Source: DASZTV01 sp035547515
GTDB taxonomy: Bacteria; Actinomycetota; Actinomycetes; JAFAQI01
Assembly (NCBI GenBank): GCA_035547515.1
Contig: DASZUS010000024.1
Span: 1-64,000 of the forward strand
Length of the DNA stretch: 64,000 nt
Direction of reading: 5' to 3'
Position 1 is the stretch's first letter. The number at the start of each line of letters is the position of its first letter. Below, piece by piece: positions 1-8,474 of this stretch. Made by a program: the position numbers and the translations under genes. The notes beneath the pieces were generated by a model, which saw nothing but the letters and a program-made list of their open reading frames with translations, did no database searches and was not told the DNA's origin.

Positions 1-2055
1 GACGACGATCACCATGTCTAGCTCGCGGTCCTTCAGCCGCTGCGACAGGTCCTTGTAGTAGTTCTGGAACCGCTCGGCCGTTGTGTCGAAGCTGGTGCCG
101 AACATGTCGTTGTAGTCATAGATCGCGTCGGCGAGGAACTCACGGCTGGACTGGTCGAGGGCCTCGGTCTCGAATTCCTCCTCGCTGAGCAGCCCGCCAT
201 CGACATCCTCGTTGGCCGCGTAGCTGAAGATCAGCGCGATCTTCAGCCGCCGGTACGCCGGATCAGCGTCCTCCCTCTCTCGCTGGGCCATCTCGAAGCT
301 GTTGTAGTAACCCTTCGCCGCGTCGATCGAAGCGGTGGCGAACAGCGAGTTGAACCCCGAAAGCCGCTTGTCGCCAAGCCGGTAGGTCGCTGCCCGCTTG
401 GTCTTCTGGTCGTAGTGGTCAAGCACGTAGTCGACCACCTGCCGCCGCCGCTGCGGAGCGAGCAGCGCGCTTTCGGTGTCGATCGCGGAGACCTTCTTGT
501 CCGCGAGTTGCTCCGGCAGCTTGATCGTGTTGACGTAGTCGATCCGGAAGGGCAGCACGTTCCGGTCATTGATCGCGTCGACGATCGTGTAGGTGTGGAG
601 TTTTTCGCCGAAAGCCTGCTCCGTGGTCCGCAGATTTGGATTGCCACTGGTCCCAGCGTTGTCGGCGAAAATGGGAGTGCCGGTGAAGCCGAACAGGTGG
701 TAGTTCCGAAACGACTTCGTGACGGCCTCGTGCATCTCGCCGAACTGGCTGCGATGGCACTCGTCGAAGATGATCACGACGTGCTTGCCGAAGATCTCAT
801 GACCTTTGCTCTGGCCGATGAACCGGGCGAGCTTCTGGATCGTCGTGATGATGATCCGGGCATTTGGGTCGCCGAGCTGCTTCGTGAGCACCCGAGTTGA
901 GGTGTTGGAGTTTGCTGCGCCCTTCTCGAACCGCTCGTACTCTCGCATGGTCTGGTAGTCGAGATCCTTGCGGTCGACGACGAAAAGCACCTTGTCCACG
1001 TCGGACATCCGGCAAGCGAGCTGCGCGGCCTTGAAGCTGGTCAGCGTCTTGCCCGACCCGGTGGTGTGCCAGACGTAGCCGCCACCCTCGAGCGTCCCGG
1101 TCTGCCTGTACGTCGTCGACGTCGCGATCCGCTGCAGGATCCGCTCGGCCGCGACGATCTGGTAGGGCCGCATCACCAGCAGCTTGCGGTCAACGTCGAA
1201 CACGCAGTACTTCGTCAGGATGTTGAGCAGCGTGTGCTTGGCGAAGAACGTCTTGGTGAACCCGACGAGGTCCGCGATCGGCCGGTTGGTCGCGTCCGCC
1301 CACCAGCTCGTGAACTCGAAGCTGTTGGACGTCTGCTTGCGCGACCGTTTGCCCGAGGTGCTCTCGCTGATGTGTCGGTTCCGAGTGGTGTTGCTGTAGT
1401 ACTTGGTGTGCGTGCCGTTGCTGATCACGAACAGCTGTACGTACTCAAAGAGCCCCGAATCGGCCCAGAAGCTGTCCCGCTGATAGCGGCTGATCTGGTT
1501 GAACGCCTCCCGAATCGCTACGCCTCGCCGCTTCAGCTCGACGTGCACCAGCGGCAAGCCGTTTACCAGGACCGTCACGTCGTACCGGTTCGCGTGCGCT
1601 CCGCTCGTCGACGGGACTTCGTACTGGTTGATCACCTGTAACCGGTTGTTGTGGATGTTCGCCTTGTCGATCAGCGCGATGTTCTTGCTGCTGCCGTCGT
1701 CGCGCTTGAGGACCTGGATGTGGTCCTCCTGGATGCGTGCAGTCTTCTCCACGATGCCATCGTTGCGACCGGCGATCTTCTCCTCGAACAGCCGCCGCCA
1801 CTCCTCGTCGGAGAAGTGGACCTTGTTCAATGCCTCGAGCTGACGACGCAGGTTGGTCTCAAGATCCGATGCCGAGGCGATCCGCAAGTATTCATAAGCC
1901 TGTCCACGCAGCAGCGTGATCAGTTCGGCTTCGAGCTCCGCCTCGCTCTGGTAGGCCGTTGCAGCGGACGGATCAGCAACGAATTCAGCGACAACTGTGG
2001 TTTCATCGCTGACCGCGATGGCCTCGTAGCGGGGCACGCCCGGCGACTCAGTCAC
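1..2055 (-). CDS. hsdR: Type I restriction enzyme, R subunit HsdR (3' end cut by window edge)
   Basis: This is the motor and nuclease subunit of a type I restriction-modification complex, which translocates and cleaves unmodified DNA. I translated 685 residues from the GTG at 2055 without a stop; the C-terminus is beyond the left edge. An ExK nuclease signature (HVELKRRG) lies near residue 172, followed by a helicase Walker A (HTTGSGKT) near residue 330 and a DECHRSQ Walker B motif, then the FTGTPI motif. The order, nuclease then SF2 helicase, is that of HsdR. The GTG start overlaps the hsdS stop in a GTGA, so it is translationally coupled as the last gene of a five-gene operon. Full-length HsdR proteins are usually about 1000 residues, so roughly two thirds is visible. 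Confidence 0.95.
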   Translation of the reverse strand, partial: MTESPGVPRYEAIAVSDETTVVAEFVADPSAATAYQSEAELEAELITLLRGQAYEYLRIASASDLETNLRRQLEALNKVHFSDEEWRRLFEEKIAGRNDGIVEKTARIQEDHIQVLKRDDGSSKNIALIDKANIHNNRLQVINQYEVPSTSGAHANRYDVTVLVNGLPLVHVELKRRGVAIREAFNQISRYQRDSFWADSGLFEYVQLFVISNGTHTKYYSNTTRNRHISESTSGKRSRKQTSNSFEFTSWWADATNRPIADLVGFTKTFFAKHTLLNILTKYCVFDVDRKLLVMRPYQIVAAERILQRIATSTTYRQTGTLEGGGYVWHTTGSGKTLTSFKAAQLACRMSDVDKVLFVVDRKDLDYQTMREYERFEKGAANSNTSTRVLTKQLGDPNARIIITTIQKLARFIGQSKGHEIFGKHVVIIFDECHRSQFGEMHEAVTKSFRNYHLFGFTGTPIFADNAGTSGNPNLRTTEQAFGEKLHTYTIVDAINDRNVLPFRIDYVNTIKLPEQLADKKVSAIDTESALLAPQRRRQVVDYVLDHYDQKTKRAATYRLGDKRLSGFNSLFATASIDAAKGYYNSFEMAQREREDADPAYRRLKIALIFSYAANEDVDGGLLSEEEFETEALDQSSREFLADAIYDYNDMFGTSFDTTAERFQNYYKDLSQRLKDRELDMVIVV

Positions 2056-3290
2056 GCCACCGCTTCTTTGAAGGTCAGCAGCTTGTCGCGGTAGTACTCG
2101 TACTGCTGCCGGCGAGCCTTCAGCTCGGCCGGCAATCCCACCGACAAGTCGCTCACAAGATCGTCGAAGTGACGGAGTTGTCGGGTGATACGACGTTGCT
2201 CCGCGATCGGGGGCAAAGGGATCTCCCAGGCGAAGAAGCCCTTCGAATCGACAGCGGCCATCGAGCCGTCCGTGCGGACGCAGGCTGAGCGAATATGCTC
2301 TGCCTCTGCCTGAAGCGCCTGGAACACGTACTCCGCATGCACACCCTCTCGAGGTATGAGCGCTCTCATGTCCTGGTTCACTGTCGTGTCGACCTTGATC
2401 AGGCCTACAGGCAACGTCCGGCGAAGGATGTTGGAGCGCATCACAACCGCGACGGATGGTGCGGGCACAATCCGTAGTGGCGTTTCATTCAGCGCGAGTT
2501 CGGTAACTCGGCCTCGGATTTCGTCGGTGCTCGTGTTGCTCACGTCCATAGAGGCGAGCCAAGGGACTGACCCGGATTCCCAGTACGCAGGGTTCGCCTT
2601 CGACGGGGTGACCCCACCTTGCCACTTACCAAGACCGGATAAGGCGACGGGGTCCGCCCGAACCTGATCCAGGACCACCCTCCGATAGTGCGCGTACTGG
2701 CGGCGGCGGGCTTCCAGCTCCGCTTCCAGCTCCGCTTCCAGCTCCGCTTCCAGCGCAGTAAACAGATCCAACACTCTCACGATCTCGCGCTGAACCTCGA
2801 TAGGCGGCACCGGGATCACTATCTTTGCGAGCGACTCACCTGACACGCGGCGAACCTTTGTACCTGTGATGTGGCCGCGCTTCTGGTCCTGGAAAGACTC
2901 CGTCTGAAAGAAGTACGCCAGATACTTCGGCTCCAAGTTGTGTCGATAGACATACGCGTCACCGCTGACGGCCACTTCGGTATCGCCCACCCAGGCCACA
3001 GCCTTCGCGACGCCATCGTTGTTCTCGCTCGTCGTTGCGATGACGAGATCACCCGGCCTTGCCTTACGCAGCTTCACCGCCAGGGCAGCACTGACGCAGG
3101 ACTTCGTCTCTGCGGCCCAAGTCCCGTAGTGCGTGTGTATTTGCCCGTAGTGGATCGCCGGCGTCCCAATTTCGGTCAGGTCGCTCTTCTGGAGCCCGTT
3201 CCCTCGACTGAACTCGCCCAGGTCGCCGAGCGAGCGGAGCTCCACGCCCTCGGGGCAGAGCCTCGTGATGAGGTCGTCGATGCGACTCAC
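2052..3290 (-). CDS. hsdS: Type I restriction enzyme, specificity subunit HsdS
   Basis: HsdS chooses the bipartite DNA target for both methylation and cleavage. The 412-residue protein starts at a GTG (3290) that overlaps the hsdM stop as GTGA, beginning VSRIDDLITRLCPEGVELRS. It shows two target-recognition domains of similar layout, each followed by a helical spacer ending in a typical segment (RRRQYAHYR in the middle, RRQQYEYYRDKLL at the end). The central spacer holds LEAE units encoded by a 12-bp tandem repeat (2711-2758), comparable in position and unit length to the repeat that changes target spacing in the EcoR124 family. A longer upstream reading frame exists but would run back through hsdM; the coupled GTG is the sensible start. 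Confidence 0.93.
   Translation of the reverse strand: MSRIDDLITRLCPEGVELRSLGDLGEFSRGNGLQKSDLTEIGTPAIHYGQIHTHYGTWAAETKSCVSAALAVKLRKARPGDLVIATTSENNDGVAKAVAWVGDTEVAVSGDAYVYRHNLEPKYLAYFFQTESFQDQKRGHITGTKVRRVSGESLAKIVIPVPPIEVQREIVRVLDLFTALEAELEAELEAELEARRRQYAHYRRVVLDQVRADPVALSGLGKWQGGVTPSKANPAYWESGSVPWLASMDVSNTSTDEIRGRVTELALNETPLRIVPAPSVAVVMRSNILRRTLPVGLIKVDTTVNQDMRALIPREGVHAEYVFQALQAEAEHIRSACVRTDGSMAAVDSKGFFAWEIPLPPIAEQRRITRQLRHFDDLVSDLSVGLPAELKARRQQYEYYRDKLLTFKEAVA
2711..2758. repeat. 12-bp tandem repeat in the HsdS central spacer
   Basis: The unit cttccagctccg occurs three times exactly (2711-2722, 2723-2734, 2735-2746), followed by a partly matching fourth unit to 2758. On the coding (minus) strand each unit adds four residues, LEAE. 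In EcoR124-type enzymes a change in copy number of a 12-bp repeat at this place changes the spacer length in the recognised DNA site. Copy-number change by slippage keeps the frame, so this would be a specificity switch rather than an on-off switch. Confidence 0.9.
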
Positions 3291-4858
3291 TGCTCGCCGC
3301 CTTCGAGGTCGGCGACTATCTGGTCGATTTTCGTGCGTAGCTCGGACTGCCGGGCGACGATGCGGGCGATCTCGGCGTTGAGCTCGGTGATGTCCACCGC
3401 GACTCGAGTGTCCTCGGCGGTGACGTAGGAGGAGACCGCGATGTTGTAGTTGTTCGCAGCGATCGTCTCGTAGTCGACCAGCGTCGCGAAGTAGTCGACG
3501 TCCGTTCGAGCCGTGAAGGCTTCCAGGATCTTCGCCTGGTTCGCCTCGGTCAGCTTGTTCTTGTTTCCCTGCCGAACGAACTCCGCCGAGGCGTCGATGA
3601 AGAGGACCTTGTTCTCCGTCTTGGACTTCTTCAGCACGACCACGCAGGTCGCGATCGTCGTGCCGAAGAAGAGGTCCGGCGGCAGCTGGATGACCGCGTC
3701 GATGTAGTTGTTGTCGATCAAGTACTTGCGGATCTTCTGCTCCGCGCCGCCGCGGTAGAGCACCCCGGGGAACTCGACGATCGCCGCCGTACCGTTGACC
3801 GCGAGCCAGCTCAGCATGTGCATGGTGAAGGCGAGGTCCGCTTTCGACTTCGGCGCGAGCACGCCGGCCGGGGCATAGCGGGGGTCGTTGATCAGCAGCG
3901 GGTTGGCGTCGCCGTCCCACTTGATCGAGTACGGCGGATTGGACACGATCGCCTCGAATGGCTCGTCGTCCCAGTGGGCCGGGTCGGTGAGCGTGTTGCC
4001 GTGGGCGATGTCGAACTGCTCGTAGTTGACGTCGTGCAAGAACATATTGATCCGGCACAGGTTGTAGGTCGTGAGGTTGATCTCCTGGCCGAAGAAGCCC
4101 TTGCGGACGTTGTCCTTGCCGAGCACCTTCGCGAACTTCAGCAATAGCGACCCTGACCCGCACGCCGGGTCATAGACCTTGTTGACCTCGGTCTTGCCGA
4201 CAACCGTGATCCGAGCCAGCAGTTCGGAGACCTCCTGCGGGGTGTAGTACTCGCCTCCTGACTTGCCGGCGGAGCTCGCGTACATCTGCATCAGGTACTC
4301 GTAGGCGTCGCCGAAGGCGTCGATCGTGTTCTCGGAGTACGTCCCAAGCTTCAGGTCACCGACCGCTTCGAGCAGCGCGACGAGCTTCTCGTTGCGCTTG
4401 GCCACGGTCGGGCCGAGCTTGCCGCTATTGACGTCGAGGTCCTCGAACAGGCCCTTGAGGTCGTCCTCGCTGTCCGCGCCCCGCGCCGACCCTTCGATAT
4501 GGGCGAATACCCGCGACAGCGTCTCGTTGAGGTTCTCATCCTGGCGGGCCCGGCGCCTGACGTTGACGAACAGATCCGAGGGCAGAATGTAGAAGCCCTT
4601 TTCCTGCACCGTCGACTCCCGGCCGAACTCCGCGTCGGAGTCGGGCAGCGCGGCGTAGTCAAAGTCGCGGTTACCGGCTGCACGCTCCGCGTCGTTCAGA
4701 TAGGCGGTGAGGTTTTCTGAGATGAATCGGTAGAACAGCATGCCGAGCACGTAGCTCTTGAAGTCCCAGCCGTCGACCGAGCCGCGCAGGTCGTTGGCGA
4801 TCCGCCAGATCGTCTTGTGCAACTCCGCCCGCTCTGCCTCCTTGCTCGCGCCGGTCAC
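3287..4858 (-). CDS. hsdM: Type I restriction enzyme, methyltransferase subunit HsdM
   Basis: This is the N6-adenine DNA methyltransferase subunit of the type I complex. The 523-residue protein has an N-terminal HsdM helical domain, the AdoMet-binding motif I DPACGSGS at residues 230-237 and the catalytic motif IV NPPY at 307-310. Its start is a GTG at 4858 overlapping the hepT stop (GTGA), and its end overlaps the hsdS start (GTGA). Length and motif order match the family. Because it is coupled directly behind hepT, methyltransferase, specificity and nuclease subunits would all be made from the same transcript as the toxin-antitoxin. Confidence 0.96.
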   Translation of the reverse strand: MTGASKEAERAELHKTIWRIANDLRGSVDGWDFKSYVLGMLFYRFISENLTAYLNDAERAAGNRDFDYAALPDSDAEFGRESTVQEKGFYILPSDLFVNVRRRARQDENLNETLSRVFAHIEGSARGADSEDDLKGLFEDLDVNSGKLGPTVAKRNEKLVALLEAVGDLKLGTYSENTIDAFGDAYEYLMQMYASSAGKSGGEYYTPQEVSELLARITVVGKTEVNKVYDPACGSGSLLLKFAKVLGKDNVRKGFFGQEINLTTYNLCRINMFLHDVNYEQFDIAHGNTLTDPAHWDDEPFEAIVSNPPYSIKWDGDANPLLINDPRYAPAGVLAPKSKADLAFTMHMLSWLAVNGTAAIVEFPGVLYRGGAEQKIRKYLIDNNYIDAVIQLPPDLFFGTTIATCVVVLKKSKTENKVLFIDASAEFVRQGNKNKLTEANQAKILEAFTARTDVDYFATLVDYETIAANNYNIAVSSYVTAEDTRVAVDITELNAEIARIVARQSELRTKIDQIVADLEGGEQ

Positions 4859-5241
4859 GGCGTCAGCCTTTCTCCGTTGTCAGGGTTGGAGGTCAGTTCC
4901 GACTCCGCCTGGCGGAACAGCGACTCGAGCGACGCGCGCCAGGCTGGTAGGTCAGCGGACAGCGTGAGCCAGGTTTGCCCGCGGTCGATCTCGTCGTAGC
5001 GATGGATGATGAAATTGCGGTTCGCGATAGCAAGCGCCCAGTCGACTCCCTCGGGAGCGAGAACATCGAGCTTGGATAGCCGACCTGCGGCCTCACCGAG
5101 CTTCATCATCAGCGAGTCGCCGGCCTCCTGGAGCAGGTCGTCAGCGAGATAAGCGGCCTTGCCCCGTACGACGATCTCGTCGGCTCGCGTCAACCAGCCT
5201 CGAATGTGGAGCAACTCTTTCGCGGCGCGCCGCTCCATCAC
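4855..5241 (-). CDS. hepT: HEPN-domain toxin, HepT-like (DUF86)
   Basis: This is a 128-residue HEPN protein of the HepT toxin type, a small all-helical ribonuclease family. The RX4HXY catalytic signature is present as RNFIIHRY, with R75, H80 and Y82. It is preceded by the MNT-domain antitoxin gene, with an ATGA overlap at its start, and runs into hsdM with a GTGA overlap. In characterised MntA-HepT pairs the MNT protein modifies the tyrosine of the RX4HXY motif with AMP and silences the RNase. All residues needed for that are present. Family assignment is firm; toxicity in this host is inferred. Confidence 0.88.
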   Translation of the reverse strand: MMERRAAKELLHIRGWLTRADEIVVRGKAAYLADDLLQEAGDSLMMKLGEAAGRLSKLDVLAPEGVDWALAIANRNFIIHRYDEIDRGQTWLTLSADLPAWRASLESLFRQAESELTSNPDNGERLTP

Positions 5242-5711
5242 AGCAAGACCGCTTCGCGACGGATGTCGTCGTCGATCCGCGGCTTGAGTCCTGCGTAGGA
5301 GATCAGGTCGACCTCCCGCCCGAGCACACGTTCAATCAACTGTCGGAAGCGGATAAATGCGAACGTGGACGTGCCTTCTGGGGCCTCGACAATGAGGTCG
5401 ATATCGGAGTCCTGCCGGGCTCGGCCTCTAGCAACGGACCCGAAGGCCGCGAGCCGCGCGTAGCCGTGGGCGTCGGCCATCGCCGCGAGCACGGGGGCAG
5501 CCGCCTCGACCAGGTCCTCGGGGTGCATGTCCCCGAGGTCCGGCGAGGACTTCAACTGCTGGCTGACTGCCGGCTGGGAGATCCCGAGATCCGCCGCGAT
5601 CTCCTTCTGCGTCATGCCTTCGGCCGTCATCGCGCGCAGCGCGAGCACACGGCGCAGTCGCGCCAACTCCTCATCACGGCGAGCGGAGCGGTAGACGTCG
5701 ACGACTCCCAT
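5238..5711 (-). CDS. mntA: MNT-domain antitoxin with N-terminal helix-turn-helix, MntA-like
   Basis: This 157-residue protein combines an N-terminal helix-turn-helix (about residues 20-55, MTQKEIAADLGISQPAVSQQ) with a minimal nucleotidyltransferase domain. The GSX10DXD signature is intact: G91, S92, D103 and D105. Such proteins AMPylate the partner HEPN toxin. The added DNA-binding domain suggests that it also represses its own operon, which here includes hsdM, hsdS and hsdR. It is the first gene of the operon, so a single promoter in 5712-5770 probably serves all five genes. It ends in an ATGA overlap with hepT. Confidence 0.88.
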   Translation of the reverse strand: MGVVDVYRSARRDEELARLRRVLALRAMTAEGMTQKEIAADLGISQPAVSQQLKSSPDLGDMHPEDLVEAAAPVLAAMADAHGYARLAAFGSVARGRARQDSDIDLIVEAPEGTSTFAFIRFRQLIERVLGREVDLISYAGLKPRIDDDIRREAVLL

Positions 5712-5771
5712 AAGGGCACCTTATACCAGAGGGAACCGGTTCGGCTAGCAAACCGTCACTACGCTGACCCG

Positions 5772-5969
5772 ATGCTCGTCCGCTGCACCGCGAAGGCGCT
5801 CAGCCGCGTCGGCCGGGTCGAGTTCATAGCCGATCCCGCTGACGACTCGAACGGGTGGTACCTGGACTCGCTGTGGTTCGAGCGGCATAAGTGCATGCTC
5901 CGCGTCCGCCGCTCGCGGTCTATGGTTCCGGTCCAGCGAGCCTGGCGAGACCCTCGCGAGGATCGGTGA
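5772..5969 (+). pseudogene. Truncated DUF6933-like fragment
   Basis: A 65-residue frame begins MLVRCTAKALSRV and contains NGWYLDSLWFERHKCMLRV and RSMVPV. This resembles the N-terminal third of DUF6933 proteins (RCT-K-L, then a W-Y motif, a charged patch, and a strand ending in PV), from memory of the family. The family is normally well over 150 residues. Here the similarity stops abruptly and the frame ends inside the 3' end of the convergent SIR2 gene. I read it as a deletion remnant; it may not be expressed. Confidence 0.4.
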
Positions 5970-7677
5970 ACCCAGAATCGAGCAGCCCGCGGCGCAACGC
6001 CTGAACCGTAATCCCGCGGGCCTCCCCCGGTGTTATCGGAACGCCGAGTTCGACGCTGACCCCGAATGACTGACCAAGCGGCCGCGTCTGAGTACCGAAG
6101 GATTGGAAATCGAGTCGTCGACCCAGATCATTCGGTCGATTGAGGCCTGCGCCGTTAGTGCTGTCCGCAAAGGCATGAAACTCCGCATGGGTGACCGACG
6201 CCTCCGGAGGCAAAACCGCGTCGAGCGCCTCCGGAAGGTCCACAGCCACCGCCGTCAGCGCCGCCGACCACACATCAACAAGGAACGACGGGTCAACGGC
6301 GACGTCGGTTGAAACTGCCACGTCGAGAGTCAGCCGCACCGAACCACCATTTAGGATGCCCGGACCCGCTACCAACGCCAATGCGCTGAGACCCGACGTA
6401 GCGTCACCCCCGAGTCGATAGATCGCGTTGCTCGTTGTCTGGTGACCGGTTGGACTTTCGGACCAGTGATCGAGCGCGTCTGGTTCTGCAGTCCGAGTGT
6501 CAATGGCAGCCGAGGCAGGCGCGAGCGAACCGCTGGCCTTGACTAGTACCGACGTCAACGCACAGGCATCGAGCGCCTCGGCGAGACGTTCCCGAGTCTC
6601 TGGGTCAATCGGCTGAAGACCGTCTTCGGTAATCGGAGTTAGATCCCCCGTAACGCGCAGCCACAGGAGCGGGGACACGGCCCACCCCGGCAGTGGAGCC
6701 CCTTGGGGAGCGGCCCAGTAACTCGATGAGAAGGCTCGGTCGGAGCGTTTCTTCGAGATCGCTTCGAGACGTGCGATGCGGGCGACCAAGTCGGTCAGGA
6801 GTTCGTCAGCTCCATTTGCGGTGACGATCGTTGCATCCCTGGTGGCGATGATCTGCGCGCCTTGATCGGAGGTAACTCCCCGATGCGCGATCCAGAACCA
6901 TGGGTACCGACGGCTCGGCGTCTCGCGGATTGCTCGTGCTAGCGCAACGTCGTACTCGCCTGACCAGCCGAGTACAGCCACGCCGTACTCATCGAAGATT
7001 CTGGCCAGCAGACTGCGCCACGGCCGCGGGTATTCGCCGAGTTCCTCGGGAGTGTTACGAAGCCCAGCCCTCCTGTAGTCACCATGAAGCTTGATCACCG
7101 TCGCCGGAGCGTGCACCAGGGGAATCATCCCCCGCACGTCAGCCTCGTCTGCCACCACCTGAGGCGATACGCCAACGTCGCCGAGAGCGCGCTCGAGAAG
7201 CGCGTCAAAGTTTGTCGTTACGACGACCCGGACCGTTCCGCTCGCCATGAGGCTCGCGATGGCCCGGTGAGCATCGCTGGGCTCAATCCGACTGCCGTCG
7301 TCCCGAACTTCGAAGTAGCCGCGCAAGAGCATCTGTCGGGCCGCATCCGTGGGGGCGAGCGCCTCTAGGAGCACGTCGTAGCGAAGTTCGCCCCGGCCGG
7401 ACCTCACCCACCATTGGTCGGGCGAGACCTCAATATCGGAATCCATTGCCCCCTCGAGCGCCGCGACATGCCTAGCGAGACTCTGGGCAACCTCCCACCC
7501 CGTCGGAACACCCGCAGCTCGAGAAACACCGCTGCCAACAAGTAGAGCGAAGACCCCGGGAGCGAAGTGCAGGGCGCTGGCTAAGGCGATCCTGGGCTGT
7601 ACACCGCTCGGCCAGACGACGGTGGTCGGCGTGGATGACTCACTCACAAGAGTTGGTCTACCACCGTCGTCAGACAT
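5920..7677 (-). CDS. SIR2-like domain protein, probable NAD-dependent defence protein
   Basis: The N-terminal third is a SIR2-like (SIR2_2) domain, with the nucleotide-binding motif GSGVSRAAGVPTGWE, then TTNFDALLERAL, then KLHGDYRRAG. These correspond to the GAGxS, TxNxD and HG motifs of NAD-using sirtuin-like folds. The remaining roughly 300 residues are not recognised. SIR2 domains in bacterial defence proteins commonly degrade NAD in infected cells. The location between a restriction operon and a relaxase supports such a role. The start is uncertain: I chose ATG at 7677 (MSDDGGRPTL), but a GTG at 7689 is also in frame and neither has a clear ribosome-binding site. A shortened DUF6933-like remnant overlaps its 3' end in the opposite direction. 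Confidence 0.8.
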   Translation of the reverse strand: MSDDGGRPTLVSESSTPTTVVWPSGVQPRIALASALHFAPGVFALLVGSGVSRAAGVPTGWEVAQSLARHVAALEGAMDSDIEVSPDQWWVRSGRGELRYDVLLEALAPTDAARQMLLRGYFEVRDDGSRIEPSDAHRAIASLMASGTVRVVVTTNFDALLERALGDVGVSPQVVADEADVRGMIPLVHAPATVIKLHGDYRRAGLRNTPEELGEYPRPWRSLLARIFDEYGVAVLGWSGEYDVALARAIRETPSRRYPWFWIAHRGVTSDQGAQIIATRDATIVTANGADELLTDLVARIARLEAISKKRSDRAFSSSYWAAPQGAPLPGWAVSPLLWLRVTGDLTPITEDGLQPIDPETRERLAEALDACALTSVLVKASGSLAPASAAIDTRTAEPDALDHWSESPTGHQTTSNAIYRLGGDATSGLSALALVAGPGILNGGSVRLTLDVAVSTDVAVDPSFLVDVWSAALTAVAVDLPEALDAVLPPEASVTHAEFHAFADSTNGAGLNRPNDLGRRLDFQSFGTQTRPLGQSFGVSVELGVPITPGEARGITVQALRRGLLDSGFTDPREGLARLAGPEP

Positions 7678-7789
7678 CACGCGGCGCACGAGCTGTATCG
7701 CAGATACCGGGGTGTGTTGGCGATGGGGGGACGGGTGAAACAGAGGCCGGCACGAGCCGGACGGGCGGGCGGCGGGTGGCGCGTGGCGG

Positions 7790-7993
7790 TCAGGCGGATG
7801 GTGGAGGTAGGTACGGCGGCCAGCAGGGATGCAGGGCTCGGTAGATCCCGGCGGTGAGCTCGACCAGCGTGACCCCGGTCGGCGCGTCGTACCCGTGCCG
7901 GGCGAGCACCTCCCCCACGTCGAGGATCAGCGCGAGCGTGAACCTCTCGTCGGTCGTTCCCACCCACGGGTAGCGCTCGCTCGCGTCGTCCAT
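7790..7993 (-). CDS. Small hypothetical protein of the mobilisation region
   Basis: This 67-residue protein starts MDDASERYPWVGTTDERFTL and is preceded by a good ribosome-binding site (GAGGAG, seven bases before the ATG). A longer in-frame extension upstream lacks such a site. The composition looks like a folded helical protein (RFTLALILDVGEVLARHGY, then LVELTAGIYRAL). It is divergent from the relaxase gene, with the repeat-rich putative transfer origin between them. I do not recognise the family; small proteins of this kind are common beside actinobacterial relaxases and may assist in mobilisation or copy control. Confidence 0.6.
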   Translation of the reverse strand: MDDASERYPWVGTTDERFTLALILDVGEVLARHGYDAPTGVTLVELTAGIYRALHPCWPPYLPPPSA

Positions 7994-8119
7994 CGTCGTC
8001 TCCTCGCGTCCGAGGATCCGACCGTCTGTCAGCGTCCGCGACGGCCAAGTGCACATCGGTGGACAACCACGGGAGTTCACGGCAGCAACACGGAGTCCCG
8101 TCACCCGTGACGAGTGAGG

Positions 8120-8189
8120 CGTACCCACGAACGTACCGATCAACGTACCCACAGAATTTCTCTCGGCCGTGGGTACGTTCGCGGGTACG
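8120..8189. promoter_or_regulatory. Inverted and direct repeat cluster upstream of relaxase, candidate oriT or operator
   Basis: A perfect 11-bp inverted repeat, aacgtacccac at 8142-8152 and its complement at 8169-8179, is separated by 16 bp. It is flanked by a second pair, cgtacccacgaac at 8120-8132 and an inverted copy at 8177-8189 differing at one base. The core cgtaccc therefore occurs repeatedly in both orientations within 70 bp. It lies in the 477-bp gap between a divergent small gene and the relaxase. This is the expected place for a nic site or for binding of an accessory transfer protein. A specific nic sequence cannot be named by eye. Confidence 0.5.
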
Positions 8190-8342
8190 CCGGCCGCGCA
8201 TCGTGCCGGGATGCGCGACACCAAGACGCCGGCGCCGGCCGGCGATCACGCGTCCCTGACCTGCAGTGGGGACGCCCCCGGCCATCCCCCAGCGATCCCG
8301 CGGGGACGTTCATGGGGACGCTGCGCGCGCAGCATCGCGCGC

Positions 8343-8474
8343 ATGGCCAGCCTTCTCGACCGACTCGCCGAGCATTCGCCCCGTTCGGGGGACGTCTCGG
8401 GGGACGGTTCGGGGGATGGCGACGCCACAGGGTCCGTCGTCATGAACGTCAAGTACGGCGGTGCGCCATGGTGA
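8343..8474 (+). CDS. Possible small leader protein coupled to relaxase
   Basis: A 43-residue frame, MASLLDRLAEHSPRSGDVSG and onward, ends in a TGA that overlaps the alternative GTG start (8471) of the relaxase as GTGA. The middle of the frame is encoded by an imperfect repeat of tcgggggacg at about 8395-8422, giving an SGD-rich segment. No clear ribosome-binding site is seen. It may be a translated leader or merely DNA of the transfer origin that happens to be open. Confidence 0.25.
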   Translation: MASLLDRLAEHSPRSGDVSGDGSGDGDATGSVVMNVKYGGAPW

